A DNA stretch of 64,000 bases from Aporrectodea caliginosa (lineage: Eukaryota; Annelida; Clitellata; Crassiclitellata; Lumbricidae). Position numbers and translations under genes: made by a program. Under the pieces are notes generated by a model. The model was not told where the DNA came from. It made no database searches and was given only the letters and a program-made list of their open reading frames with translations. Positions 43,401 through 53,413 of the stretch are shown here, one piece after another. The stretch covers positions 259,501 to 323,500 of the forward strand of contig JACEVL010005070.1 of the NCBI GenBank assembly GCA_020284085.1, given 5' to 3'. Numbering within the stretch: the stretch's first letter is position 1; the number at the start of each line of letters is the position of its first letter.

Positions 43401-44262
43401 TGTAGTAGCTCAATGAAATGTCCTATTACTTTTTTTGTATCTTTTATGTCCTTGTTCGTTTCAAAGAGTGAAGCATCTGCCTAAGGTTGTGTAATTTGTT
43501 ACTTAGACTGGATGTTACCTAACTCACATAGCAGTTACCCAGCTGTTTCCTGGCAGTGATCTAGCAGTTACCTAGCTAGTACTTAGCAATCACTTAGCTG
43601 TTACTTGGCTGTTAAATAACCAACCATTAAACTGCTCATAAAGAGATGGTGGATTTGCAAATTTAAAGCCTAACCTATGATACTCGCTGTTCACTATTCA
43701 GGCTATGCATAAAATGTATGAACCAATCATTAACTCCAAATTTCTATATCACTACTCTAAAGCTAAGTGCAGGGCACTAACGTATTCGTGAGCACCAAAA
43801 GCATAAATAGGTTACGGGTCTCCTTTTAAAGTAGCAAATCTCATAGTTCATGTGGCAGGTCTTGGTCTAAGGTGCCAGAACTCGGTACTGGCAGGATCCA
43901 GCTGAATTACCTAACTGTTTCATGGCAATTACCTACAAGTTAGTTAGCTGTTACCTAGCTGTTATTGAGCTGTTTTGGTTACAGGTGAGAAATGCACTAT
44001 CGTTGGACGCATTTCCATGGATGCCATTACAGTCAAGTTACCATGCCAACCAGATGAATGCGAACTGTTTACCATAATAACTGCTGATTATGATCCTATG
44101 ACATCAGTGACTGGACTTGCAAAGCGTCTGGGAACTATCGAAAATGAAGTCCTGATTCGACTTTCAGACCGACTTCCTCGCGTCTTCACAACTTCTGGAA
44201 GACTCCACAGCATTCAAGGAGCGCTCAATAACTTCATCATGCCCAATGGCTTTGCATACTGA
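31748..44262 (+). CDS. Alr: Alanine racemase (PLP-dependent), eight coding exons
   Basis: Interconverts L- and D-alanine with pyridoxal phosphate. Exons: 31748-31964, 32740-32901, 36693-36870, 40573-40669, 41638-41738, 42531-42640, 42964-43188, 43985-44262. They join in frame to 455 codons. Visible signatures: substrate-barrel start [12 protein letters not shown] (about 45-56); PLP lysine K79 in [20 protein letters not shown] (barrel strand); [18 protein letters not shown]; catalytic Tyr 324 in [17 protein letters not shown]; and VGRISMDA of the C-terminal beta domain. All hallmark residues are present, so it should be active. It is longer than bacterial enzymes (about 360-390 residues), partly through a roughly 40-residue N-terminal extension. 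D-alanine is an osmolyte in many marine invertebrates. The start is the first ATG after a good acceptor; upstream coding exons cannot be excluded. Intron 2 contains a SINE and a LINE. Confidence 0.92.
32340..32680. repeat. Degenerate (TCA)n repeat in intron 1
   Basis: Runs of atcatcatcgtcatc and gatcattgtgattgtg type, imperfect triplets covering most of the region just before exon 2. Long open frames here are artefacts of the repeat. Confidence 0.8.
32740..32901 (+). CDS. Alr: Alanine racemase coding exon 2 (PLP lysine)
   Basis: Contains K79, which forms the internal aldimine, in [11 protein letters not shown]. The exon is phase 1 at both ends, with acceptor cccttttag and donor gtaggg. It is GC-richer than its flanks. 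Confidence 0.93.
33115..33352 (+). mobile_element. tRNA-derived SINE, family 1 (copy 4), in Alr intron 2
   Basis: Has gcagagagatggttgag, gtgggttcgatacttgc (B-box-like), aaggttgattcagcc, gcagtaggacagatggatgc and the 3' end gtttgaattaataaacagat plus attattatt. The LINE that follows begins directly after this tail. Confidence 0.85.
33353..36257 (+). mobile_element. RTE/BovB-like LINE in Alr intron 2
   Basis: Nearly full-length non-LTR retrotransposon. Its open reading frame (about 33379-36238) holds an apurinic-type endonuclease followed by reverse transcriptase. The 3' end is aagaagaagattattatt, a short simple-repeat tail typical of RTE elements rather than poly(A). It lies on the same strand as the racemase gene and starts at the (ATT) tail of a SINE. 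I judged the clade from endonuclease and RT motif style; RTE-X cannot be excluded. Confidence 0.85.
33379..36238 (+). pseudogene. Endonuclease-reverse transcriptase ORF of the LINE, two frameshifts
   Basis: Segment 1 (to about 33740) has [10 protein letters not shown] and AEVRW, the first endonuclease motifs. Segment 2 (about 33747-34850) has GDWNASVG, the YTW block and DTDHNLV, completing the endonuclease, then a long Lys/Glu-rich linker. Segment 3 (about 34850-36238) has the [28 protein letters not shown] (first Asp), [26 protein letters not shown] (catalytic DD pair) and FCYLGSMIT, then a C-terminal RRGRPRQ-type tail. The breaks are a 2-bp gain in a TA run near 33742 and a 1-bp loss in an A run near 34848. 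Both are the commonest kinds of small indel, so the element is young or the breaks are sequencing errors. The canonical SDH endonuclease triplet reads TDH. Confidence 0.88.
36290..36560 (+). repeat. SINE-like dispersed repeat (family 4, with family 5 head)
   Basis: Starts with gaggcgctttcagcgtgaaa plus gccccgaggga, also seen (diverged) at 38275-38335 and 45490-45560. It continues with a body containing ccaagaggaaggatccaca, which parallels the elements at 19090 and 28775. Confidence 0.5.
36693..36870 (+). CDS. Alr: Alanine racemase coding exon 3
   Basis: Encodes the stretch [20 protein letters not shown], corresponding to the barrel segment after the PLP lysine. The acceptor is ttattggaatgtag and the donor gtatat, exiting in phase 2. 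Confidence 0.85.
37141..37212. mobile_element. 72-bp palindromic element
   Basis: ttaacactttaacgatgaac is mirrored by gttcatcgttaaagtgtcaa around the centre gtgactgggaaacc. It could fold into a long hairpin. It is related to 17011-17155. Confidence 0.65.
37443..37484. repeat. (TC)n microsatellite
   Basis: 42 bp of uninterrupted TC dinucleotides. Confidence 0.97.
40573..40669 (+). CDS. Alr: Alanine racemase coding exon 4
   Basis: Encodes [15 protein letters not shown], the conserved barrel strand, and ends in phase 0. The acceptor is ttttaattgcag and the donor gtgata. A minisatellite begins within about 10 bp of the donor. Confidence 0.9.
40675..41170 (+). repeat. 20-bp minisatellite at the start of Alr intron 4
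   Basis: About 25 units of tctggtttattccagttcag, with many single-base variants. Each unit contains a short T-rich stretch followed by CAG, so it looks like a weak splice acceptor. Confidence 0.9.
41638..41738 (+). CDS. Alr: Alanine racemase coding exon 5
   Basis: Encodes [20 protein letters not shown] and ends after two bases of a Lys codon. The acceptor is ggtccttcag and the donor gtgtat. The following exon supplies the third base, which keeps the frame. Confidence 0.85.
41739..42530 (+). other. Alr intron 5; nothing identified
   Basis: AT-rich, with no element ends or other coding signal. Confidence 0.5.
42531..42640 (+). CDS. Alr: Alanine racemase coding exon 6
   Basis: Encodes [12 protein letters not shown] and [11 protein letters not shown], two conserved blocks near the active site. 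The donor is the consensus gtaagt and the acceptor atttctatag. Confidence 0.93.
42964..43188 (+). CDS. Alr: Alanine racemase coding exon 7 (catalytic Tyr)
   Basis: Encodes the hinge and the start of the beta domain, with Y324 in VGYG and [13 protein letters not shown]. The acceptor is cctgttgaag. The donor that keeps the frame is gtctct, a weak match to consensus. Confidence 0.88.
43189..43984 (+). repeat. Alr intron 7 with degenerate gttacctagctg repeats
   Basis: Short repeats of ttacctagctg type occur at 43505-43620 and 43905-43975, the second just before the acceptor (ttttggttacag). Nothing else was seen. Confidence 0.65.
43985..44262 (+). CDS. Alr: Alanine racemase coding exon 8 (C-terminus)
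   Basis: Encodes [17 protein letters not shown] and the beta-domain remainder, ending MPNGFAY and TGA. The last segment ([13 protein letters not shown]) matches the usual C-terminal pattern of the family. Confidence 0.93.
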
Positions 44263-44344
44263 CAGAAGATCAGAGGATCAGACTAGAGACTGTAAATTCA
44301 ATGCAGAATACCTGTCACCCTGAGTTCATGTGATGTCTGTATGT

Positions 44345-44350
44345 AATAAA
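44345..44350 (+). terminator. Poly(A) signal of Alr
   Basis: AATAAA about 83 bases after the stop codon, followed by a T/G-rich stretch (ctcggtttgtttattttgg). Confidence 0.75.
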
Positions 44351-45891
44351 TCTCGGTTTGTTTATTTTGGTAGCAGTTGGACTCTGTTGATCAAGGCTTT
44401 TGGGATTAAAGCTGGCATATCTGCATTGCGCTGGTTGGCATGATGGTGGTTTTACACCATCTCAATTACAGTTACACCAGTGGGCACTGGCTGGTCCTTA
44501 ATTGGCTGGGCCACAATTTGGCATCAGTAGGCACTAATCAACTTCAGTTTAGAGCTAGATTTCTTGATTCTGATAAAAATTTACACCTCATGTGTTTGGT
44601 GCCAACTGGACGTTGAGACCAACGATTGTATGGTTGTGTTTGTTGGCTACAAAAATCTCACCTGTGCTTTGTTATCACTGTATGAACATCTTGTCAAGTG
44701 TCCATCTGTGATAACACTCTGCTCATGAAAATGGTGGAATTGCACTGTGATGAAATTGACAATCGGTCTTATGTGTTGACGTAGATGGAAAGGTTTCCAT
44801 CAGCTTAAATGCTATTGTGTTGGTATTTCAGCTGAAACTTTAGAACCAAGATTTGATGGCTGTTGTGGGTAGAAATGCACAATAACCGAGTGAGCGCTTT
44901 TCTGTATGCTACTTTCTAGAGGGAATTGGGTTTCAGTGTTGAAGCTTTCGCTTAGTAGTAATGAAGAAGCATTTCTTCACTGCATTTTGGATTTTAGAGC
45001 TTAAGTGCTTTGTGTAAATTATTTGCCATTGATTGTCAATTTGCTCAACCGGAAAGCGAGGATTGTCTGATTGTTTGATTGCCTTTGTTGTGTCTGCACT
45101 TCAAATCCCGCAATGTCCATGAAGTCAGGGCAGCATCTTTGACCATGAAGTTGATGAATTGCATATGCTAGTTGTCCAATCACTGTGGTTTATGTTATTT
45201 GTGTCTTATAATACAGGCACCGAACAAGTCTTTCCAAGTTTAGGATTTATCAAGTGGAGTTTAATGATGGTAGCATTATGTTTCTTGTAAACATTACAGT
45301 TGAATGTTAGTTGCATGTTACCTGTGAATCTTTCAATGCAAGCGAGTTTTACTGTTTTGGCTATCGATTTTCGTAACAACTGTTTGACAACCACTTCTCA
45401 AGAAATATGGTGCCAATTGCTCATTTTAGGAACTGTTGTGGCAATCCCTGAGTTTAATAACTTTTTTATCATATCGTATCTGAGAAGTTATAAAGCACCT
45501 CTTACAGTACAAGCTGTTCGGAGGCGCTCTCAGTGTGACGACCCAGGGGAAGTAACTTGTTGTAACAGCTGCATACCACTTGCATGTTATGTGAAGTAAA
45601 TTATGTATATTTATAAATGATATTCTGAATTGACATTTGGCTCCAAAAGTTGATCAGATTGATAATGCGTTGGTCATGATACTGAGGTCGCTGTTTCATT
45701 TTGGATTACTACCGCCATAGTTGACTTAGAGTTCTTCACGGTTGTGTTTCATTCTGAGGCTTGCTAACTGTAAGCGACTCGTTTTCTCAATAGATTTTCT
45801 CAGTCTCGCCTTCAGCAATGTTGGTGTTTTTACTGGTTCTTGCATCTAGGCAGATATACCCTTGCCCTATGTTAATCAAATGTCATTAATC

Positions 45892-45934
<43 letters not shown>

Positions 45935-47265
45935 TTTGGTATTTGTTTTAGCATGATATATCTGCGATTCCTGAGGAAGAAGATAGTAGGAGCTGTTGAT
46001 GAGTGTTTGTAATGACAGCTCTTCTTCAGCAAATTCTGAAAATGCATGGACTCATGCAGAAATGAATGTCTTTTCCTTTTTGCAAATTAAAGTCTATCAG
46101 CAGTTAAACATAAAATATTAACTTAAACCAACTTTAAAAAAATCAAATCAAATTTTATTAGAATTGATTCCGTGAACAGTGAACACAATGTGCACATATT
46201 ATGTTTACAGTCATTAACAGTTTTCATTTCGTAAGTGCCATTAGTAGGTAACAGAAATTGAAGAAGTCATAGTCAGTGTGAATTAATGAGTGCCATGACA
46301 GGATATGTTGATTGGTGACAGTTTTAATACAAAAGTGGGGGTTTTTTTTGGGGGGGGAGAAGATCCAGCACAAAGTCATGTATGGATTTACTTGCTATTT
46401 ATCCAAGTAATTCGTTGTGACAATTGTAATGTAGCATAAGTTAATATTTATTTTTCATGTCTTGTAAATAAGCGTTAAATATCATGAGAAATGTTATTGT
46501 ACTTGAAAGATACACTGTAGTGAAGGGTGACTTTGAAACAAAATGTGACTCATGTAAATAAAGTGATTTTATAGATCATATATTGAGAATATCTTAGAAA
46601 CAGATTTGTTTAAATAATGGCTGACTACTGCCCAGTGCATGAAAATGACAATCTGCTAAGTCAACAAAGAGTGACTGCATGATTACTGAATGACTCTGGT
46701 TCCCACAAAAGATCATCCATTTCTTGGTGGCGACTGTTTGTTTTAATGGTTGTCTGCTTATATTTATATGATTACTGTCCTTATCTTGAAAAACTTTACA
46801 TTGTAAAGCATTATGTTGTTTGCATACCTGTATTTGTGTACCTGATTGAAGAGCGGCATTTGTAAAACTTTTTCATTTTACGATGAATGTTGTCTTCCAG
46901 AGTCCAACCTTGAAGAGTAGAACATCTCATTTTTTATGTTCTCAGTTTTTATTCTTCGTTTATTTATGTACTATATAAAGTATTATAAATTTATAATGTA
47001 TAACAAGCTATTTTCATTAATTGTGTTATATTTATTAATAATATAAAATAAAATGCAACACATACTCATTCTAATAATATTTATAACAAATTCAGAAAAT
47101 GACTAGTAAGACATGAATCTTGGATTTGAACTGGATTATGACTAAAGGAATTTGGTTATCAACAATTGTTTCAACTCAATATAAAATCTTAACAGTTGTG
47201 ATAAGTTGGGTACAGTAGAAAACTAGAAAAAAGCTCCACAATTCCACAGATAAAGTGCATATGCA
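44351..47265. other. Intergenic stretch, no gene recognised
   Basis: Contains a diverged dispersed block at 45485-45560 (gcacctcttacagtac, gaggcgctctcagtgtgacg) and an (ATT)n tract at 45894-45933. Nothing else could be supported. Confidence 0.5.
45894..45933. repeat. (ATT)n microsatellite
   Basis: About 13 uninterrupted triplets. Confidence 0.95.
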
Positions 47266-47269
47266 CTGA

Positions 47270-47890
47270 GTTCTTAAGTAACATTGTAACCTCAGTTGCA
47301 CCAAGTTCTTTGGTAACTTTTGTACCCTAAACTGTTTTGGTTCTTTGGTTAAATTTTTATGCTTTAATTTGATTTCTTCTGTGACATTTATCCTTTCAAC
47401 CATTTGAGTTTTTGATAATGTTCATGCCCTAAATTTTAATGTTGCGTTAACATTTATAATTTAGAATATTACAGTAACTTTTTCATCTTCAATTTTGGTA
47501 TTGCAGTACCATTTATATTTCAAGTTGGAGTATTACAGTGACATTTATATTTCCAGTTGGAGTATTACAGTAACATTTATATTTCCAACTTGACTTACGG
47601 TGACATTTGTACTTGCAATTTGAGTGTTTCAGTAACTGGACTCTTACAGTAACAGTAATACTTGCATTTGTATAGTACATAAACACTTATTATTTAAATA
47701 TGATTATTACAGTAATATTTATATTTTTGAATTGAGTATTACAGTAACATTTATAATTTAAAATGAGTATTAGAGTAACTTTTAGTCTGAGTATTGTGGT
47801 AACTTTCATGTACTTTTTATTTGAGTTTTGCAGTAACATTTATACTTTCAATATCAGTATTACACGAACATTTATATCTCTAATTGTGTG
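47270..47890 (+). repeat. Degenerate ~35-bp tandem repeat
   Basis: Loosely conserved units of gagtattacagtaacattta plus tatttccaattt, clearest at 47460-47880. The earlier part is more diverged. Long decay without homogenisation suggests an old satellite. Confidence 0.75.
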
Positions 47891-50800
47891 AATTCTTGGC
47901 AACATTCACAACACTTTTGAATAATATTCGAGAATGTGCAGATCTGTGCATGACGCTTTCATGATGTGTCTGTTACATGAGACATTTGACTTTGTTGCGT
48001 CAGTGATGTAGTCTGCAAAGAAGTGGAGATGTTGACCACCGTATGATAATTTTCTTGATTCTCAAAGATAGGAAAAGGTTGCAACATAAACACTCTTAGA
48101 AGTGATGTCTGCAATGGCAGACATTAACATGTATGTTGAACTATGTAGCAAGACTGCTGTTAGAAATGAACAACCCGGTGATTCACTGCACACCCTGGAG
48201 TCAGACAGTTATGTGATATTTTTATAGTACCGTACCTTAATTGGGCAGTATTAATCTAGACCTAAGTGTAGGCAAGGGTGACTGTATTCTGTATCTTTAA
48301 TTATAAGTAGAAATTTAAATAGTGCCGCTCCAAGAGAAAGTAATCCAAGTCATTCAGTATGCTAGACCAGCGCTTCCCAAACTTTTCAGTGTCACGGACC
48401 GGCAGGAATTTTCCCACGGCAGGAGGACCGGTGCCAAATTTATTAATTATTTCTCTTTTTCAATTTTCAATAACCTAAATTCCTCAAATATATATTAAAA
48501 TTGATTTAAATGTTTAGCCAATTCAATGACTATGATAACTAGAAAAACCACCATTGGTTGGATCCTATTACTGTCCCACAAAACAATGATTCCCAGTTGG
48601 CAGATGGCACCACATTCAGAGTTCCTGGACCACATTGTATCATTAAGGCTGACCAATGATTACAGTACAACTTGACTTTATATATTTGCTTTCTGTCTAA
48701 AATATATTTAGAGTGATACTAGTAACCAGTTTTCAATCTTTTGTGTAACTTATATATCGTCAGAATCCTGAGATTTGAAGCTGTCAAAACCCTATTCCAG
48801 TGTTGGTGACTCTACTGTTGTTTTACATTTTGCTTTTAATCTCACACAAATCAGAAATATTTATGTGATTCGGCCATTACCAAGTTGGTAAGGAAAGGCA
48901 TTGGGTCTGGCTCTAATCTATATTTAGCATAGCAGGAAAGTAAGATCAGGGTATATTTTATCCATTCATTGCTATTCATTCAGCCAGTGGTTACTGTCAA
49001 ATACCTCTGCTATTTACTAATTATACACTTCTATTGCGCCCGGTGTCTAATGCACGAGGCATCAACTGATGGCACGCCAAAACCATTCCGTAATCAGGCG
49101 AAGAACAAATCAAAAGATTTACACTGTTTGGTCGTTGTTTCAAATGATGTATGATGCCTCGTTTTTTAGGTTAAACTTATATGTATTGAGAAATTTCAAC
49201 ACTACAATGCAGTACATTATATGTACCACAGTTGTTGTTCTACCTCAGTTCACTTGACGAATCCAAAAAAGACTTAATTCAGAAAACTGGTGCATGCGTG
49301 TTATGTTGTATGTGTTTATCTGCTTACTGTTAAACTGATGCTCTTACTTCATGTTGAAAGAAATACGGTTTGTCTTTAGCCATGGCAAGGGTTTTTGAAA
49401 CTCAGTTAATAGTGTGAGTGAGGTTTCTGTTACAGTGATTTGGTCCTAGAGCTTTTTTCTCTGAGTGGAAAATTTCATTTCATATTGATTTAAACCTATA
49501 ATATGAATGGCCATTGGTCAGATATATCGAGTCCTGGCCGATAGTTATGAGGAGAGCAGAAGTGTTTGGCTGCGTCTCTGCAGTGCAACCTCAGATGTTT
49601 TGACCCATCCAACCTGTTAATCTCCCTGCCAGCAAGACCACATGGAGCCCATATAAGACCTGTATTCCCAGATGGGACCCATGTAAGGACCATATGGGTC
49701 CCACCTTAGCCACCTTATGCCTATGGAAATACTGGCAGGGAGTCTTTTGTCATTTGACTCATTTGCAAAATTCAATATAACCAGAGGCGAGGAGACTTTA
49801 TAAATCTGGCTCCACGTGATTCGGTGGCCACTGAAGGGTCCTTCTATTTTGCTGTGGTTCACATTGCAGCTTCCCACTTCGTAAAGTTTTGCTTCTGATT
49901 TCTTGATTGGAGGTTTATGGAGAGGTTTGCACGTATATAAGCGGACCATTTCCTTGCAATTGTCTTGCTTTGTGACTAAACCTCGGAACGTTTTCAGTGG
50001 AATTGACGAGGCTCTGGTGAAAGTTCTGAGCCAGAATAAGTGTTTCTAGTGCTGTCAAAGTTGTACGCCCTTACGTTCATTTAACGTACTTCTGTTGTCT
50101 GATTAAGGATGTTAAGATTTGACCGTAATGTAATCTGACATACCAACACAATTACGTTCCTACCGTAGGGATGTTACGATTTGACCGTACTGCAACCAAC
50201 ATCTGTTAATTGTAGATATTTCATGTTTTTCTATTTGTTCTCCAAGTGTTTAATTACAGAGGTTGTCGTTTTTACCTGCTTTTGATCATGCATGTATATA
50301 TTTAGGCAGTAGTATCAGTCCTGTTTTGCGAAGACCATAGTTTATAAATTTGATTTGAAGGTTTTTGGCTTTTCAAATGTTTGTCGAATATTTAGTGGAA
50401 ATTCTAAGAGAAATGAACTGACCATGTGATGGTGGAAGAAAAGTCGACACAACAACTTAAGATGTTTGTTTGACCTACAATTTCTTTGCGTGTTAACTCT
50501 TTCATTTATCACTGTAGAGGAGGCAGAGCAGTCAGGGCCATTAGGCACTGTAGGCCCTGTGCGTAGGACTTCCAAACCTTTCAGGGGCCTATTCTGAAAA
50601 TGAGATATAAAAAATAAATTTAGGCCTAACGATTGAATTTGACTGGAAAATGAAAAAAATGAAATTTTAAATTCTAATTTTTTTAAATAATTTTTTTAAT
50701 TGTAGTGAAACCGCTTAACTTTAAGCTATTAACTTAAAGTTAAGTGAAGCTGTGCAACGACCTATATTTTGTTAACTTTACGGCTCTTTGCATTAGCAAA

Positions 50801-51991
50801 GTCGCATATAGCGTTTTCAGATGTCGTTTCCTGCATGAACTCGTTTTCAATTTCGGAGCTGGCAGTTGGGGTCTAAGAGTGCAAGAGTGCCTAGAGCCTA
50901 AGACCACCTTAAATGGCCCTAAGAGCAGTGAGATAGGTTCTTTGAATTAGCATCAAGCAAGACGACTCCAGTGCATAATTTTATGTATAAAATATTTAGG
51001 AAACCGAAGGAACATTAGGCCTATTGCCAAAATTCGTCAGTGCACGAATTGTAGACTTGTGGAATGGGTTGTATGATAGTACAGTCTGTCTCAGTGGACA
51101 CTCCGAGCTCTTGAAGCTTGGAAGGGTGGGCTATTCACAAGCATCACAAGTTAACTTGCAGTGGTTCTAACACAGATTACATGTCCTATGATTCACTTAA
51201 AACCTTTGTTATGTTATATTTCGTCACAAAACATGCTATAATTATGTAAGCACGTATTTATGCCTAGGATTCACTAGTTCCTCCCCTCCTGTCTGGTTTT
51301 CTGCCTCCCTTTTTTGTTTAGCCTAATTTCTTAAATAGTTACTTTCCTTCCTGCCATCCTTTCCGTTGTGCCTCTGACCCTTGATCCTTCCGCTGTTCGA
51401 CCTTTCCTTCAGCTTTACTTCATGTATTTTGTTCCTTCTTTCCCTCCTGCCTCTCTTTCTTCCCTCCTTTTGTTCCCTTTCTACTTTTCTTCGTTGCTTA
51501 CCTGTTCTTTCTTACCTTCCCTCTAGACCTCCCCAGCTATCATACACACGTTGGACCAACCAACACTATTGTCTCATAGTGTATACGGGGACTATGCGCT
51601 GTCTGGGTTCTGCCTTTCTCCAATCGATCATTCAGTCACGTAAGTTAAAGTCGATCACATCTGCCGATCAATCGGAATCCTTAGGTGAATCAATCCACTG
51701 ATCTTTAAGTTACGTTCAATGGATCGCTCCATTTGTGTAGCGCGTATATCGTATATAAACAAGCAATTCAGAAGACTCGGAGCGTACGTCTGTGTGTCGT
51801 GTAGCTGCAGCAGCAACTGCAGATACAGTGCTCATCACGGATTACTTATCGTCTGAAGACCCAAACATTAATCGCATGACGTGTGTGTGTGTCTGTGTGT
51901 GTGCTTGTGCGTGCAATGTGACCCTTTTTAATCAGGAATGATTCATCCGACTAATTGCAGGCTCTATGTACAGACAATTGAAATCCATTAA
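47891..51991. other. Intergenic stretch, no gene recognised
   Basis: Seen: a hAT-like end (cagcgcttcccaaactttt) at 48369 without a found partner; a cluster of cccatatgggacc-like words at 49630-49710; a direct repeat gatgtta(a/c)gatttgaccgta near 50107 and 50170; a pyrimidine-rich tract at 51340-51540; and TAGGCCTA octamers at 52050-52110. No coding signal. Confidence 0.45.
51340..51540. repeat. Pyrimidine-rich tract
   Basis: About 200 bp dominated by C and T (cttccttctttccctcctgc type). It gives long open frames without meaning. Confidence 0.7.
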
Positions 51992-51997
51992 TTTATT
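51992..51997 (-). terminator. Candidate poly(A) signal of the KCTD gene
   Basis: AATAAA on the - strand, about 390 bases after the stop codon. Position and motif fit, but no other evidence supports it. Confidence 0.4.
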
Positions 51998-52387
51998 AAT
52001 TATTAATCTATAAAACCACACAACTATTATGGGCTATAGGTAGGTATACAGGCCTACGCATGCTAAACCATGCGACTTATGAGTTAGGCCTATGGGTATA
52101 TGTATAGGCCTATGCTTTCAACATCTAATATTTGCTTAAAAGCAGACTCGGTGTAATCACTACCAATGTAGTACTGTTCATTTCCAGTGTACTGAGCAAG
52201 TCACAGTGTCCCAGAAACGGAAACTTGTCTGAGTAGAAGACGTTAAAAATCAAATTTGTCCTATCATACTTGTTCTATATACTGCTGGGCGGAAACAGTA
52301 TTGTACTCTATCATAAAAGGACAGCGTTGAAGCCACAAATGTGTTTGTCTGCTGTGAAATGTTATTCATCGGAGTGAGAAGAGTTGA

Positions 52388-53027
52388 TCAGTTGAATGTC
52401 GCCTTTCGTCGTCTGCAGAAAAGGTACTCGCTGAACTGTTGACCTTCGACCCCTCCCCCCGTAGACGCTACAATCTGGAATCCGTTGCTAAGGAACCGCG
52501 TCAGCACCTGCACGGAATTCAGCTTACAGTAGCCGTTCAGTGGGAATCGAATAACAAACATACTGTCATGGTTCCAGACGGCCCCTCCTCGGACGACGTC
52601 TTCCCCGAGAGCGGCGTTCATCTCAGGGAAGAGCTCCTCGAAGACGCACCGCTCGGCGCTCAGCGCAATCCTCTCGCCAAGGTCCGGACTTACGTTAACG
52701 GCTGCGCAGTCGACGACGTCCGTCTGGTCGCCGCTGACGGCCCCGGCGCCGGCGGAGGAGGAGGCCGTCGCTTCCCGTCTCTCCCTCGTCCGCTTCAGGT
52801 CGTCGATGGCGATCATCATCGGCGTCAGTTCGAAGTAGCGAGCCTCTTCGTAGAGGAGGTCGATCTCGCGGAAGTTGTCTGGAACGACGAGACGGGAGTT
52901 GCGCATGTAGTTGAGGACGTGGCGGAACATCCGTCCGTCTCGGTCGATGAAGTAGTGCTGCTTCAGGCTGTCCAGGATGATCGGAATGCTCCCGTTGAAC
53001 ATACGAGCCAGACGAGAATCAGGAAAC
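52388..53027 (-). CDS. Kctd1/15: KCTD1/15-like exon 2 (most of BTB and C-terminal domain)
   Basis: Encodes FPDSRLARMFNGSIPIILDS to the stop. It is markedly GC-rich against the AT-rich surroundings. A 225-codon open frame on the opposite strand is only its shadow. Between the BTB and the C-terminal domain is a low-complexity Ala/Ser/Gly linker (ATASSSAGAGAVSG). Confidence 0.95.
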
Positions 53028-53333
53028 CTTACATAGCACCAACAGCAGTAGTAGGCCTATACTTATATATAAGTAGGCCTAACAATATACATAGGCACAC
53101 ATATAGGCCTATATAATATACGTAGGCCTATGTCCCTGTTGTACATGCACATGCAACACAGCACGCATTAGATAATAGATGACAATAACAATTTTTCAAT
53201 GGGACATAACAAGACTTGGACTAACATTGAGAGGATCACTGGACTTGATATATGACCGAGGATAAAGGAGATAATTTGTTCGTACCCATCGCCGTCAGAT
53301 GGTTATCGTCAGGAACTGATAATGATGATTATT

Positions 53334-53413
<80 letters not shown>

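Noticed and set aside
42915..43484. 189-codon single frame
   Set aside because: The first part is racemase exon 7; the rest reads into intron 7 past a donor and loses all similarity to the family.
48369..48700. hAT element beginning cagcgcttcccaaactttt
   Set aside because: Only one plausible end was found; no inverted partner or duplication, so no element was called.
51381..51701. 106-codon Ser/Pro/Leu-rich frame
   Set aside because: Falls in a pyrimidine-rich tract that is open by composition.
52439..53116. 225-codon open frame on the + strand
   Set aside because: It lies exactly opposite the conserved KCTD exon 2; its sequence has no motif and results from the GC-rich coding strand.
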